In this document: positions 32,852-41,666 of the stretch, piece by piece
Numbering within the stretch: the stretch's first letter is position 1
Layout of the letters: every line of letters begins with the position of its first letter
Assembly: GCF_041080675.1 (NCBI RefSeq)
Contig: NZ_CP163520.1
Span: forward strand, 8,213,501-8,277,500
DNA length: 64,000 nt
Reading direction: 5' to 3'
From: Streptomyces sp. cg36
Lineage (GTDB): Bacteria > Actinomycetota > Actinomycetes > Streptomycetales > Streptomycetaceae
The notes under the pieces: generated by a model
What the model was told of the DNA's origin: nothing
Seen by the model: the letters and a program-made list of their open reading frames with translations, nothing else
The model's database searches: none
Program-made: the position numbers and the translations under genes

Positions 32852-33727
32852 GTGAAGATCGGAGTGAACGTCCCCAATTTCGGCCCGGGCACAGACCCTG
32901 GAGCGCTGCGGAGCTGGGCCCAGACCATGGAGGGCCTGGGCTTCGACCTCCTGATGATCTCGGACCACATCGCCATCACACCGGATGTCGCCGAGCGCTA
33001 TCCGCCCCCCTTCTACGAGCCCTTCACGGCCTTGTCCTGGCTGGCCGCCCTCACCACCCGGATAGAGCTCGGCACAACGGTCCTCCTCGCTCCCTACCGG
33101 CACCCGCTGCTCACCGCCCGCATGGCGGCCAACCTCAACGAGCTGAGCGGCGGCCGCCTCGTCCTCGGCATGGGAGTGGGCTGGGCACGGCAGGAGTTCG
33201 CCGCCCTCGGCATCCCGTTCACACAGCGCGGACGGCTGACCGACAGCCATCTGCGGGACATGCGGGCCGCCTGGAAGGACTCCGCCTCCTACGGAGAGCG
33301 GCGGATCCCGGTGTGGGTCGGCGGCAACAGCGACGCAGGGCTGCGCCGGGCCGTTCTCCATGGAGATGCCTGGCATCCGCTGCGCCCCACCCTGCCGTGG
33401 CTGCGGGAAGCCACCGGCAGGCTCACGACGTACGCGGGCCAGCAAGACCTGCCCACGCCCGCCCTGGCTCCCCGCATCGCCCTGCGACTCACCAAGGAAC
33501 CGGTCGACAAACCGGAACGGCTCGCCGGTGAAGGCACCATCGACCAGGTCATGGACGACCTTGACCAACTGCGGCGACTGGGTGCCGAATCCGTTGTCCT
33601 CGACACCTACACGGGTGACCCCCGCACGACATGTCGCCCACAGGCGGCCTGGCAGGCTCTCGCCACCGTGGCCGCGCACCTCGCGCCACCCAGCATCCCA
33701 CCCAGTCCCAAGACGGAGCAGCCATGA
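32852..33727 (+). CDS. LLM-class (luciferase-like) F420/flavin-dependent oxidoreductase
   Basis: The product is about 291 residues. The TIM-barrel pattern of the luciferase-like family is evident: KIGVNVPNFGPGTDPGALRS, GFDLLMISDHIAITPDVAER, TTRIELGTTVLLAPYRHPLL, ELSGGRLVLGMGVGWARQEF and RRIPVWVGGNSDAGLRRAV. The GTG at 32852 fits the family's start; TTG 32843 would add three residues. A -10-like element lies close to the GTG, so the transcript may be leaderless. The stop overlaps the start of a nucleoside deaminase (ATGA). The substrate is unknown. Confidence 0.88.
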   Translation: MKIGVNVPNFGPGTDPGALRSWAQTMEGLGFDLLMISDHIAITPDVAERYPPPFYEPFTALSWLAALTTRIELGTTVLLAPYRHPLLTARMAANLNELSGGRLVLGMGVGWARQEFAALGIPFTQRGRLTDSHLRDMRAAWKDSASYGERRIPVWVGGNSDAGLRRAVLHGDAWHPLRPTLPWLREATGRLTTYAGQQDLPTPALAPRIALRLTKEPVDKPERLAGEGTIDQVMDDLDQLRRLGAESVVLDTYTGDPRTTCRPQAAWQALATVAAHLAPPSIPPSPKTEQP

Positions 33728-34152
33728 TCACACCGGACGACCACGTCCTCCTCCGGCGGGCCATCGCTCTCGCGGCCAAGGCACGCGTGAGCGGCAACCC
33801 GCCCTTCGGGTCCCTGCTGGCAGGACCGGACGGGACGATCCTCGCCGAGGAACACAACACCACCCTCACCGACAACGACGTCACCGCACACCCCGAACTC
33901 AAACTGGCGAGGTGGGCCGCAAGAGAGCTCGACGCGCACACAGCGGCAGGCACCACGATGTACACCAGCTGCCAGCCGTGCGGAATGTGCGAGGCCGTCA
34001 TCCAACTGGCGGGACTGCGCCGAGTGGTCTTCGCCCTGTCCAACGAACAGCTCCTGGACATCAGACCGGGCACCGACCGACCGCCCGTGCCGCAGGACGG
34101 CCCCGCACTGCTCGACGAGGTACGGGCCGCGGTCGAGCCCTACTACCGCTGA
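33724..34152 (+). CDS. Nucleoside/cytidine deaminase-family zinc enzyme
   Basis: The product is 142 residues of the CDA fold. The zinc motif is split as HPE (in DVTAHPELKLARW) and TSCQPCGMCEAVIQ (PCxxC), with the Glu as proton shuttle. GNPPFGSLLAGPDGTILAEE is the usual N-terminal substrate loop. Similar actinomycete proteins are called nucleoside deaminases (guanine- or cytosine-type). The substrate cannot be named. Translationally coupled to the LLM oxidoreductase, so the two probably act on the same pathway, possibly under the divergent Lrp regulator. Confidence 0.9.
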   Translation: MITPDDHVLLRRAIALAAKARVSGNPPFGSLLAGPDGTILAEEHNTTLTDNDVTAHPELKLARWAARELDAHTAAGTTMYTSCQPCGMCEAVIQLAGLRRVVFALSNEQLLDIRPGTDRPPVPQDGPALLDEVRAAVEPYYR

Positions 34153-34255
34153 ACGCCGCGCCCAGACCGGGCCGAACTGGGGTGTCAGAAGCCCCTCTTG
34201 GCGTCCTCAGCCGTGCAGTGGCGGGGGGCGGTCGTTGGGCTGACATAGGGGGAGG

Positions 34256-34283
34256 GGGAGGGGCCGCGCCAACGGCCCCTCCC
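34256..34283 (+). terminator. Terminator hairpin after the deaminase
   Basis: GGGAGGGGCCG and CGGCCCCTCCC form a perfect 11-bp stem with a 6-nt loop, about 100 nt after the deaminase stop. It should end the LLM-deaminase transcript. Confidence 0.7.
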
Positions 34284-34699
34284 GGTGGAGCTTGCGCGTC
34301 GGACCGTCAGTCCCGGCGCAAAGGCAGCCATTCTTCATGGTTCTGTCCCTTGCCGTGAGTATGCCGCTGTGCGGACTTGTTCATCGCGTCTGCTTCTTCA
34401 CAGTCCCCGGAAAGGCTGTGAACAGGAAGAACGCTGGTGGTGCGGCAATTGTTCACGCCGGGTGGATGGGCTGTGGATTAGTTCATCGCGAAGGACAATG
34501 TAGCTGTTATGGCGTAAGTCGGTCATTTTGCTATAGGTGTCCAGAGAGCCCTGCCGGGGGCATGCTGAGGGTGCCGGTCGCCACCCGTTCCGCCGCCCCG
34601 GCGGCGGAGCGAGCGGGTCGCAGCGCCAACTGCGGCCCGTGCAGGGCGGGGACCAGGCGCCAGGTATCGGACCGTCACTTCGCGGCAGGAGTCGCCACC
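34284..34699. promoter_or_regulatory. AT-richer control region before the XRE-NACHT unit
   Basis: There is no recognised gene in 416 nt. Base composition drops between about 34320 and 34540. TTCACAG (34397-34403) and CTGTGAA (34416-34422) form a 7-bp dyad. GTTCATCGCG occurs twice (about 34379 and 34477), and a third GTTCA-containing site lies between. Repeated sites suggest a promoter with several copies of one regulator's box, possibly the XRE domain of the downstream protein. Confidence 0.45.
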
Positions 34700-34909
34700 A
34701 TGCTGATCTCCGGTTTCCCTTCCCGCTCGTCCGCCTCCGTTCCATCCGTCCGAGTTGTCGTCATCGTCATAGTCATCGCTGTGATCACCACCGCGCTCAC
34801 GCGCAGCGGGTACAGCGCGAGCGCCGCACTCTCCCTCGTCGCCATGGCCACGGCCACGGCCGGTGAGCTGGCCCGCCAGCTCACCACTGTTTCGCGGAAG
34901 CGGCGGTAA
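34700..34909 (+). CDS. Small one-helix membrane protein upstream of XRE-NACHT gene
   Basis: The product is 69 residues. A short polar N-terminus (MLISGFPSRSSASVPSVR) is followed by a strongly hydrophobic segment VVVIVIVIAVITTALTR. A weaker second segment (ASAALSLVAMATATAGELA) and a basic tail, TTVSRKRR, follow. AGGAG lies 7-11 nt before ATG 34700. It ends 5 nt before the GTG of the XRE-NACHT gene, so the two are almost certainly co-expressed. The family is unknown. Confidence 0.6.
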   Translation: MLISGFPSRSSASVPSVRVVVIVIVIAVITTALTRSGYSASAALSLVAMATATAGELARQLTTVSRKRR

Positions 34910-34914
34910 GCGCC

Positions 34915-36993
34915 GTGGGCACGGGACGGCCCGGACGCCCGCAGCGCCCGCTCGACACCACCGTCCCGGCCCTGGCGGAGCTCGCGCACCACCTGCGCGG
35001 GCTCCGCCGCACGGCCGGGCTGACCCTCGAAGACCTGTCCCACGCGACGAACTGGAGCAAGGGCGCACTCAGCAAGGCGACCACGGGCCGGGATCTGCCC
35101 AGCCCGGAGCTCGTCGCGGCGTGGGTGCGTACCTGTGCTCCCGGGGCCAACGCGGACCTGTGGCTGGCCCGTTACGCGCGGGCCGCCGAGGACTACGGTC
35201 GGTTTCGTCTCGGACGGGGTGGGCCGCCACCCCCTGCCTCCGCCCTGGCCACGGCGCCATCTGCGGCCCCGGCACCAGGCCCGGACCCAGGGCCGGCCGT
35301 GTCCGTGACACCGCTGCCCGCAGCGGACGAAGCGCTGCGCCAATATGCCCGGAGTTCCCTGGCCGAGGACGAGCGGGCCTGGGGGCCGAAGGCGCATCCG
35401 GCGCCGATCCCGCTGCGGTACGCCACCGTGGGCGCGGACTTCACCGACCCCGGCCCGACCGCCCCGGATCTGAGCGGTACGTACGACGACATCGGCGAGG
35501 TCTTCGCCCTCGCCGGCTCGCACCGTCTGGTGATCCTGGGCGACGAGGGGAGCGGCAAGACCGAACTGGCCCGGCAGCTGGGCGTTTCGCTCCTCGCCGA
35601 CGCGGAGGGCGTCCCGCGTCCAGGGGCGCGTACGGATGCGGATCCCGGCCAGGACGTCACCGCAGCTGTCGCGGGAACAGGCGCCGCCCTGCCGGTGATG
35701 ATCTCGCTCACCGACTGGACGGCCGAGGACGAACCGTACGGGATGGCGGGCTGGCTGGCCCGCCGGCTCACCGGCACCCGCACCGGCGCCGACGACGTAC
35801 ACGCACTCCTCACCCAGCGCCGACTCCTGCCCATACTCGACGACTTCGACCAGCTCCCCGCGCGAGCGCGCGCCCACGTCCTGCATGCACTCGACCAGCT
35901 CCCGCAGCAGGCGCCGTTCGTGCTGGTCAGCGGTTGGAAGGAGTTCACCGACACGGTGGAGCGGACCGACACCGTCATCGCCCGCAGCGTCGGGATCCGG
36001 ATCTGCCGACTGGACGTCGCCGACCTGGACGGCTGGATCCAGCGCACCTTCCGGACGGTGTCCAAGACCGCCGAGTGGTCCCAAGTGCTGGAGGCGTTGC
36101 GCGCCGACGCGAACGCTCCGGCCCGGGAGCTGCTGAGCGACCCGTTCTTCGCGGGCGCCGCCCGGCTGCTGTACAGCGACGGCCGCGCCGACCCGGGCGA
36201 GCTGGTCCGTGACGGCGTGACCACGGCCGGCCTGGAGGCCCGCCTGCTGGAGCGTCTGCTGGGTGCGACGGCGCCGCCGCCGCGGCGCACGGGCAGCGAG
36301 CCGGTGACGGATGCCCAGGTCGACAAGGCGCTCCGGCTGGTGGCCAGCGCAACGAACCAAACCGGCGAACCCGTCCGCAAGCTGCGCAGTGTGTACCTAC
36401 GGCGTCGCCAACGCCGCCGGTCCGCCGCCGCGTACGGCGTCGCCTTCTTCTTCCTGTGCCTCCTCATCGCCGATTTGCCCCTCGCACTGATGGCGGCGAT
36501 CGGCGGCTACCTGTACCTGCGCCACGACCTGGAACGGCCCCTCCTCGGCGGCCGACTGCCCAGCCTGCCGCGCTGGGCGAGGCTCAGCCTGCTGGGCGAA
36601 TGTCTCCTCGGCCTCCTCGGTGTGGCTCTCGTCCCCACCTTCTCAGCAGCCGAGAGCACGCAACTGGCGTTCTGGGCGAGACTTCTGTCGACCGTGACGG
36701 TGCTGGGGTGCTGCTGTCTGCTGTTGGCCACGCTCGATGGAGCGTGGCTGCGGGCGAACATCCGCTCGCTCCTGCAACTGAACGACCTCACCCCGCCGCG
36801 CCTTGAGGAAGCCTTGGACCTCGCACGGCGCCGAGGTCTGCTGCAGTGCACCGGCCGGGGCATCACGTTCACGCACCCGGCGGTGGCCCGTTGGTACGGC
36901 GAAAGGTCTTCGGGACCGCTGAGGGAGCTTTGGCAGGATCACCAGCCGAGGCTGGACCGATGGGGGAGGAGGGCGCGTCCGACCACCAGCTGA
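34915..36993 (+). CDS. XRE-NACHT NTPase with C-terminal membrane helices
   Basis: The product is 692 residues. The N-terminal XRE helix-turn-helix is LAELAHHLRGLRRTAGLTLE with NWSKGALSKATTGRDLPSPE, followed by a Pro/Ala linker. The STAND-type NTPase has Walker A LGDEGSGKTELARQLG near 208-222 and Walker B RLLPILDDFDQLP near 302-314, with LPVMISLTDW and FVLVSGWKEF as flanking NACHT elements. Around 504-608 there are at least three hydrophobic segments (YGVAFFFLCLLIADLPLALM, LLGECLLGLLGVALVP, LLSTVTVLGCCCLLLATL). NACHT proteins are signal-transducing switches and some defend against phage. The effector here may be the membrane region. The signal is unknown. Confidence 0.85.
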   Translation: MGTGRPGRPQRPLDTTVPALAELAHHLRGLRRTAGLTLEDLSHATNWSKGALSKATTGRDLPSPELVAAWVRTCAPGANADLWLARYARAAEDYGRFRLGRGGPPPPASALATAPSAAPAPGPDPGPAVSVTPLPAADEALRQYARSSLAEDERAWGPKAHPAPIPLRYATVGADFTDPGPTAPDLSGTYDDIGEVFALAGSHRLVILGDEGSGKTELARQLGVSLLADAEGVPRPGARTDADPGQDVTAAVAGTGAALPVMISLTDWTAEDEPYGMAGWLARRLTGTRTGADDVHALLTQRRLLPILDDFDQLPARARAHVLHALDQLPQQAPFVLVSGWKEFTDTVERTDTVIARSVGIRICRLDVADLDGWIQRTFRTVSKTAEWSQVLEALRADANAPARELLSDPFFAGAARLLYSDGRADPGELVRDGVTTAGLEARLLERLLGATAPPPRRTGSEPVTDAQVDKALRLVASATNQTGEPVRKLRSVYLRRRQRRRSAAAYGVAFFFLCLLIADLPLALMAAIGGYLYLRHDLERPLLGGRLPSLPRWARLSLLGECLLGLLGVALVPTFSAAESTQLAFWARLLSTVTVLGCCCLLLATLDGAWLRANIRSLLQLNDLTPPRLEEALDLARRRGLLQCTGRGITFTHPAVARWYGERSSGPLRELWQDHQPRLDRWGRRARPTTS

Positions 36994-37063
36994 TCGCGCC
37001 CTGGCCGCCCAGTCCCAGGCGGACCCCCGTGGCACTTCCGGCTCACCGATAGGCTGCGTCACC

Positions 37064-37501
37064 ATGATGCGTACCTGGGGGCTGCCCCTGTTGCTGGTGT
37101 TGGGCGGCTCGTCCGCCGCGACGGGGCTGTTCGTCCAGGGAAGCCCCGGCTCAGCCGCAGTACTCCTGTTGGTGTTCCTGGTGCTCGCAGGCATGCACTC
37201 GCCCCTGATCTTCCCCCGGTCGATCGGCGCACTGGAGGCACAGCGCCGCAGCGCGGCCGACGGCCGGCCCGTCGTGTTCTGGCGGCCGGGCTGCAAGTAC
37301 TGCATACGACTGCGCATCCGGCTGGGCCGCAGCGCCCGCCAGTTGTACTGGGTGGACATCTGGCGTGACCCGGCGGGAGCAGCGGCGGTGCGGGCGGCCA
37401 ACGACGGCAACGAGACCGTGCCGACCGTCGCCGTGGCGGGTCGGCCACACACCAACCCGGGTCCTGAGTGGGTGCGCGAACAGCTCTCCCCTTCCGCGTG
37501 A
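37064..37501 (+). CDS. Membrane-anchored glutaredoxin/mycoredoxin-like protein
   Basis: The product is 145 residues. Two N-terminal hydrophobic segments (LPLLLVLGGSSAATGLFV and AAVLLLVFLVLAGMHSPLI) lead to a glutaredoxin-like domain. This has VVFWRPGCKYCIRLRIRLG (Cys77-x-x-Cys80) and the cis-Pro region ETVPTVAVAGRPHTNPG. It probably reduces or forms disulfides or mycothiol mixed disulfides at the membrane. ATG 37067 is an alternative start. It lies 70 nt after the XRE-NACHT gene; functional linkage is uncertain. Confidence 0.82.
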   Translation: MMRTWGLPLLLVLGGSSAATGLFVQGSPGSAAVLLLVFLVLAGMHSPLIFPRSIGALEAQRRSAADGRPVVFWRPGCKYCIRLRIRLGRSARQLYWVDIWRDPAGAAAVRAANDGNETVPTVAVAGRPHTNPGPEWVREQLSPSA

Positions 37502-37781
37502 TCGGCCTCCGCGCGCTGTCGGAGAGGCACCCTCGGGCTGGAGCGGAAGCGGGCGAGGGAGTGTGTGAACGCCGGTCTTGCGGTGTCCGCCAGGATCGTG
37601 CCGGTCATCCGGATGGTCTTCTCGACCGTGGTTGCCCGATGGCCCATCCGCCCGAGGGCGGCCTCCACCCCGGGCAACTGAGTGGGGGCGGGAGCGGGGC
37701 CGGTGGTCCGGCCTCGCTCCCCCCCTGGCGGCGCGTCCCTGTTGGCCTGGAGTTCCCCGGCCAACAGGTCATCGCACGGTG
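37502..37781. other. Gap between convergent genes
   Basis: 280 nt with no supported gene. Only low-complexity GC-rich open frames occur. No strong hairpin terminator was recognised by eye, although this is where the two convergent transcripts must end. Confidence 0.35.
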
Positions 37782-40700
37782 TTACGGCGTGACGAGATTG
37801 TTCGCCGTGCCGAGGCCGCCGGTGCCGTTGCCGTTCTGGAGGGCCAGGCGGCCGTTGTTCCAGAGGGTGAGCAGGTCGGCCTTGCCGTCGCCGGTGAAGT
37901 CACCGCCGGCGATCGCCTTGGTCTCCTTCCACTCGGCGTTCGGCGCGAGCAGTGTCACGTCCTGGCCGAGTCCGCCGGTGCCGTTGCCGGGGTGGAAGCT
38001 GAGTTCTCCGTCGACCCAGCGTGCGACGAGGTCGGCCTTGCCGTCCTGGTTGAAGTCGCCCGAGGTGAGCTGGACGTCGAACTTCCAGACGGAACCGGCT
38101 GCGGCCAGCTGCTTCTCGGCGCCCAGGCCACCCGTGCCGTTGCCGGGGTAGAGGCTGAGGACACCGGTGGAGCGGGCGCTGACCAGGTCGGTCTTGCCGT
38201 CGCCGGTGAAGTCTGCGGCGGCCAGCGCGACGGCGCTCTTCCACGCCTCGCTCGGCGCGGCCAGCATGATGTCCTTGGCGAACCTGCCGTCCCCGGTACC
38301 GGGGTAGAGGCTCAGCTCGCCGTCGCTCCAGCGGACGACCAGGTCGGTCTTGCCGTCGCCGGTGAACTCCCCGGCGGTGATGACGGTGGCGTGGTTGGCC
38401 CACAGGCCGTCGGCGGCCTGGGCCTGGATCTCGGCGCCGAACCAGCTGGTTCCGGTGCCCGGGGCGATACGGATCTCGCCGTCGGTGCGCACGGTCAGCA
38501 GGTCGGTCTTGCCGTCGCCGGTGAAGTCGCCGCCGGTGCTGAGCTTGACGCCCTTCCACTGCGCGGCGTCGCCGAGCGTGGCCTTGGGGTAGGGGCCGCG
38601 GAAGACCGTTCCGGCCGCCGGGTCCGGGTGGCCGGCGACGATGGCCGGGCGGCCGGTCGCGGTCTGGATCCACAGGTCGCCGTGGTCGTCCCCGGTCAGG
38701 TCGCCGTCGGCGCCGAGCTGGGGGTGACCGGCACGCGTGAGCCCTTCGGCGATCCGCACCCGGCGGTCCGTCTCGCCCAGCGAGTTGCCCGGGTTGTCGG
38801 TGCTGTTGAGGATCTGGAAGAGGTCGCCGGAGCCGCCGTCGCGCAGCCACAGGTCGGCGAGGCCGTCACCGTCCGCGTCGCCCGGGGCGAGCAGGTCGGT
38901 CGTGGCCCAGCCGGTGGCGCCGAGCTTCACCGGGGTGTCGACCTTGCCGTCGCCGGTGCCCGGGTAGAGGTAGAGGCTGTCGTCCTCGACGGTGAGGAGG
39001 TCGGGGTAGGTGTCCCAGGTGACGTCGCCGGCGGAGACGAAGCTGGTGACCTTGGACCAGTCGGGGCTGGGTGCGCCCGCCGGGCGCGGCAGCGTGGTGG
39101 TGGCCTGGAAGTCGCCCATGCCGTCGCCGGGGTAGAGGCGCAGGTTCTTCGGGTCGAGGGGCAGCAGGGCCAGCAGGTCCTCGTAGCCGTCGCCGGTCCA
39201 GTCGCCGCGGTGGCTGAGCTTGCCGCCCGACCAGCCGCCGCCGAAGACCTTGGCGTCGCCGAAGCCGCCCTTGCCGTTGCCGGGGTGGCGCGAGAGCTTG
39301 TCGCCGTCGATGGTGAAGACGTCGGTGGACCCGTCACCGTTCATGTCGCCCTCGGGGTCGGCGTGCGAGGTGCCGGTCTTGAAGGCGTACTTGTAGGTGT
39401 CGGAGAGGTTGCCCGCGCCGTCCGCGCTGCGGACGTAGAGGGTGTTGGCGCCCCACTTGAACGGGGTGAGCTTTGCCTGGGCGGTGCCGCCCGGCTTGTC
39501 GGCCTTGACCGTGGCGGGCTTGGAGCCGGTGGTGAAGTCGTGGTTGAGGGAGTACTGGAAGGACTCGACGTCGGCGATGCCGTTGGCGTCGAGGACGAAG
39601 ACGCCGGGGGTGCGGGCGGCGGCGCCGGCCTTGTCCTCGGGGTACTGCTCGGAGGAGACCTTGGGCCGCTCGGCGGGGCGGGTGAAGTCCACGCCGAAGG
39701 AGCAGGTCGCGGTCGTGGCCGAGGTCACGCCGTACGGGTCGCGTGCCTGGACGTTCCAGGAGTACGACTCGCCGTCCTTGAGGAGTTCGGTGGCGATGCG
39801 GACCTTGGCGGGCGAGCCCGACTTGACGGTGGTCTCGGGCGTGGTGATGTCCGCGCCACCGAAGTGCTTGAAGGTGAACTTCGCGGTGACGTCTCCGCCG
39901 TCCGGGTCGTTCACGGTGGCCTGGAGCCCGATGCCCTTCTCGGTGAGCACCTTGCCGATCTTGGGGAGGGGCTGGGTGCGACCGCAGGGGATGGCGGGGT
40001 CGGTGACGACGTCCGAGGGGGTGTCGGGGGCCCGGTCGTACTCGGTCACGAGCACCGGGTCGTTCTTGAACTTCTTCCAGGCGTACGTGTCGGACTCGTT
40101 GCCCGCGCGCAGGCCCAGGGTGATGTCGTTCCAGCTGCCCTCGGCGGCCTGCTGCACGGTGGGGGTGACGTCGAACTCGACGCCGCCCGCCGGGCAGTCG
40201 CTGCCCCAGCCCTTGGCGACGTTCGCGGAGCCGATCTTGGACATCCAGCTCGGCTGGTTGTTCCAGTTGGTGCCGGAGTTGATCTGGCCGGTCTGCCACA
40301 GCTCGACGGGCCGCGCCGAGCACGACCAGGACCACGTCTCGTAGGCGCGGAAGGTCGACTTGGTGACCTTGACGCCCTTGAGGTTGCGGGAGTCCATGGT
40401 GAACAGCGAGCGCGAGAGGCCGTCGGTCTCGTTCTCGAAGCCGACGCGTGCCGGGTCGGTGGAGTTCCAGAAGCTGGTGGTGGGGTAGCGCTTGTAGACC
40501 CGGCTCCAGTTGGCGCGGTTGCCCTGCGCGTACTGCTGGCTCATCTGCACGGGGTACTGGGTGGCGGCGGCGCGCAGGAAGGCGGTGTCGGTGGCCAGGC
40601 GCAGGGTGGTGCCCTCGACCTGGGCGCCGCCGAGCGCGGTGCGCGAGCGGTCGGGGCCCTGGGGGGCGTCGTCGCGGCCGGGGCCGCCGCCGGTGGAGTC

Positions 40701-41429
40701 CGACAGGACCGGGGCGGGCGCGGCCAGTGACGGCTCGTCGGCGCCGCGCGCGGGGGCGGCGGCGACGTTTCCGGTGGAGTCGGCGCTGAGCTTGAGGCCG
40801 TCCGCCGAGCGGGCGGTGAGCTTGATCTCGCCCAGCGCGGGGTTGTCGGCGGCCTTGCGGTCCTTGATGACCAGGTCCTGCTCGACGCCCGCCGCGGCGG
40901 CGGTCAGCCGCAGGTCGACGCCGGGCAGCACCTCGGGGTAGAGGGCGCCCGAGCCGTCGACGCGCGGTGCGGGCAGGGCGGTGGGCCAGTGGTAGGAGAG
41001 GGCCTTGCCGTCGGCGCCCTCCATGGTGAGCAGCGGGCCGTCGCCGCCGGGGGAGAAGGACATCTGCATCGCGGTGGCGGCCGGCTGCCAGCGCCCGTCG
41101 GCGTTCTTGTGCAGCGCGGTGTCGACGGGGATCCAGGTGTCGCCGCGCTTGACGCGCTTGGGTGCGCCGAGGGTCTCCTCCAGCGTCATGGTGCCCGAGG
41201 GGTTGGCGAAGAGCTCGCTCGTCTCGGTGGTCGCCCGGTCGACCCGGACCCGCTTGCCGGTCTTGCGGGCCTCGGCGCGGGCGCCGTCCTCCGCTGAGGT
41301 TCGGGGTGATTCAGGCGATTTGCTCTGGACGTGAAGCCCATAGGCGTGGGCGGCGGTTGCGGGCGCGGCCAGCGCGAGCAGCGTGGCCATCGCGGTGGTG
41401 CGGATGCGATGGCTCGGGGGCCGAGGCAC
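37782..41429 (-). CDS. Large secreted FG-GAP/VCBS-repeat protein
   Basis: The product is about 1,215 residues. GTG 41429 was chosen: GAGAGGACC lies just upstream, and the signal peptide (MATLLALAAPATAAHA within the first 30 residues) follows. The N-terminal ~400 residues (LFANPSGTMTLEETLGAPKR, GDTWIPVDTALHKNADGRWQ, LPGVDLRLTAAAAGVEQDLV) match the leader found in actinomycete RHS/DNRLRE-type secreted proteins. Then come beta-sandwich domains (NDPDGGDVTAKFTFKHFGG) and, from about residue 700, FG-GAP blades (DFTGDGKTDLLTVRTDGEIR and relatives) to the C-terminus. It is divergent from an RHS protein. It is probably a surface or released adhesion/carrier protein; no catalytic domain is recognised. 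Confidence 0.85.
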   Translation of the reverse strand: MPRPPSHRIRTTAMATLLALAAPATAAHAYGLHVQSKSPESPRTSAEDGARAEARKTGKRVRVDRATTETSELFANPSGTMTLEETLGAPKRVKRGDTWIPVDTALHKNADGRWQPAATAMQMSFSPGGDGPLLTMEGADGKALSYHWPTALPAPRVDGSGALYPEVLPGVDLRLTAAAAGVEQDLVIKDRKAADNPALGEIKLTARSADGLKLSADSTGNVAAAPARGADEPSLAAPAPVLSDSTGGGPGRDDAPQGPDRSRTALGGAQVEGTTLRLATDTAFLRAAATQYPVQMSQQYAQGNRANWSRVYKRYPTTSFWNSTDPARVGFENETDGLSRSLFTMDSRNLKGVKVTKSTFRAYETWSWSCSARPVELWQTGQINSGTNWNNQPSWMSKIGSANVAKGWGSDCPAGGVEFDVTPTVQQAAEGSWNDITLGLRAGNESDTYAWKKFKNDPVLVTEYDRAPDTPSDVVTDPAIPCGRTQPLPKIGKVLTEKGIGLQATVNDPDGGDVTAKFTFKHFGGADITTPETTVKSGSPAKVRIATELLKDGESYSWNVQARDPYGVTSATTATCSFGVDFTRPAERPKVSSEQYPEDKAGAAARTPGVFVLDANGIADVESFQYSLNHDFTTGSKPATVKADKPGGTAQAKLTPFKWGANTLYVRSADGAGNLSDTYKYAFKTGTSHADPEGDMNGDGSTDVFTIDGDKLSRHPGNGKGGFGDAKVFGGGWSGGKLSHRGDWTGDGYEDLLALLPLDPKNLRLYPGDGMGDFQATTTLPRPAGAPSPDWSKVTSFVSAGDVTWDTYPDLLTVEDDSLYLYPGTGDGKVDTPVKLGATGWATTDLLAPGDADGDGLADLWLRDGGSGDLFQILNSTDNPGNSLGETDRRVRIAEGLTRAGHPQLGADGDLTGDDHGDLWIQTATGRPAIVAGHPDPAAGTVFRGPYPKATLGDAAQWKGVKLSTGGDFTGDGKTDLLTVRTDGEIRIAPGTGTSWFGAEIQAQAADGLWANHATVITAGEFTGDGKTDLVVRWSDGELSLYPGTGDGRFAKDIMLAAPSEAWKSAVALAAADFTGDGKTDLVSARSTGVLSLYPGNGTGGLGAEKQLAAAGSVWKFDVQLTSGDFNQDGKADLVARWVDGELSFHPGNGTGGLGQDVTLLAPNAEWKETKAIAGGDFTGDGKADLLTLWNNGRLALQNGNGTGGLGTANNLVTP

Positions 41430-41666
41430 AGGTGGTCCTCTCAGACATGACGGGTAGAACGCGCACACTTTACACAGCATTTACTAATGGTTTGCCTGTG
41501 CTTCCATGTGCTTTGAGTCGCCCTTGACCGACAGGTCATGTGGCGTCCCAGTCATGCCGTCATGCATTCAATGCTTTTGAGCGGGAAGTTCGTTTTGATA
41601 TCTTCAAATAGGTATGCCGGTTTTGGGTGCCTTCGTAGGGCCCGGAGACCTCGGTCCCGGAGCCAT
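41430..41666. promoter_or_regulatory. Divergent promoter of two large secreted-protein genes
   Basis: 237 nt between the starts of the FG-GAP and RHS genes. Two AT-rich patches stand out for this genome: about 41461-41500 (minus-strand side) and about 41565-41615 (plus-strand side). Each is suitable for a promoter of its gene. The RHS gene could start as early as ATG 41538 inside this region. Confidence 0.5.

Noticed and set aside
37578..40730. Plus-strand open frame of over 1,000 codons
   Set aside because: It is the mirror of the FG-GAP gene on the minus strand, with GxGGVGxVG low complexity; not a gene.
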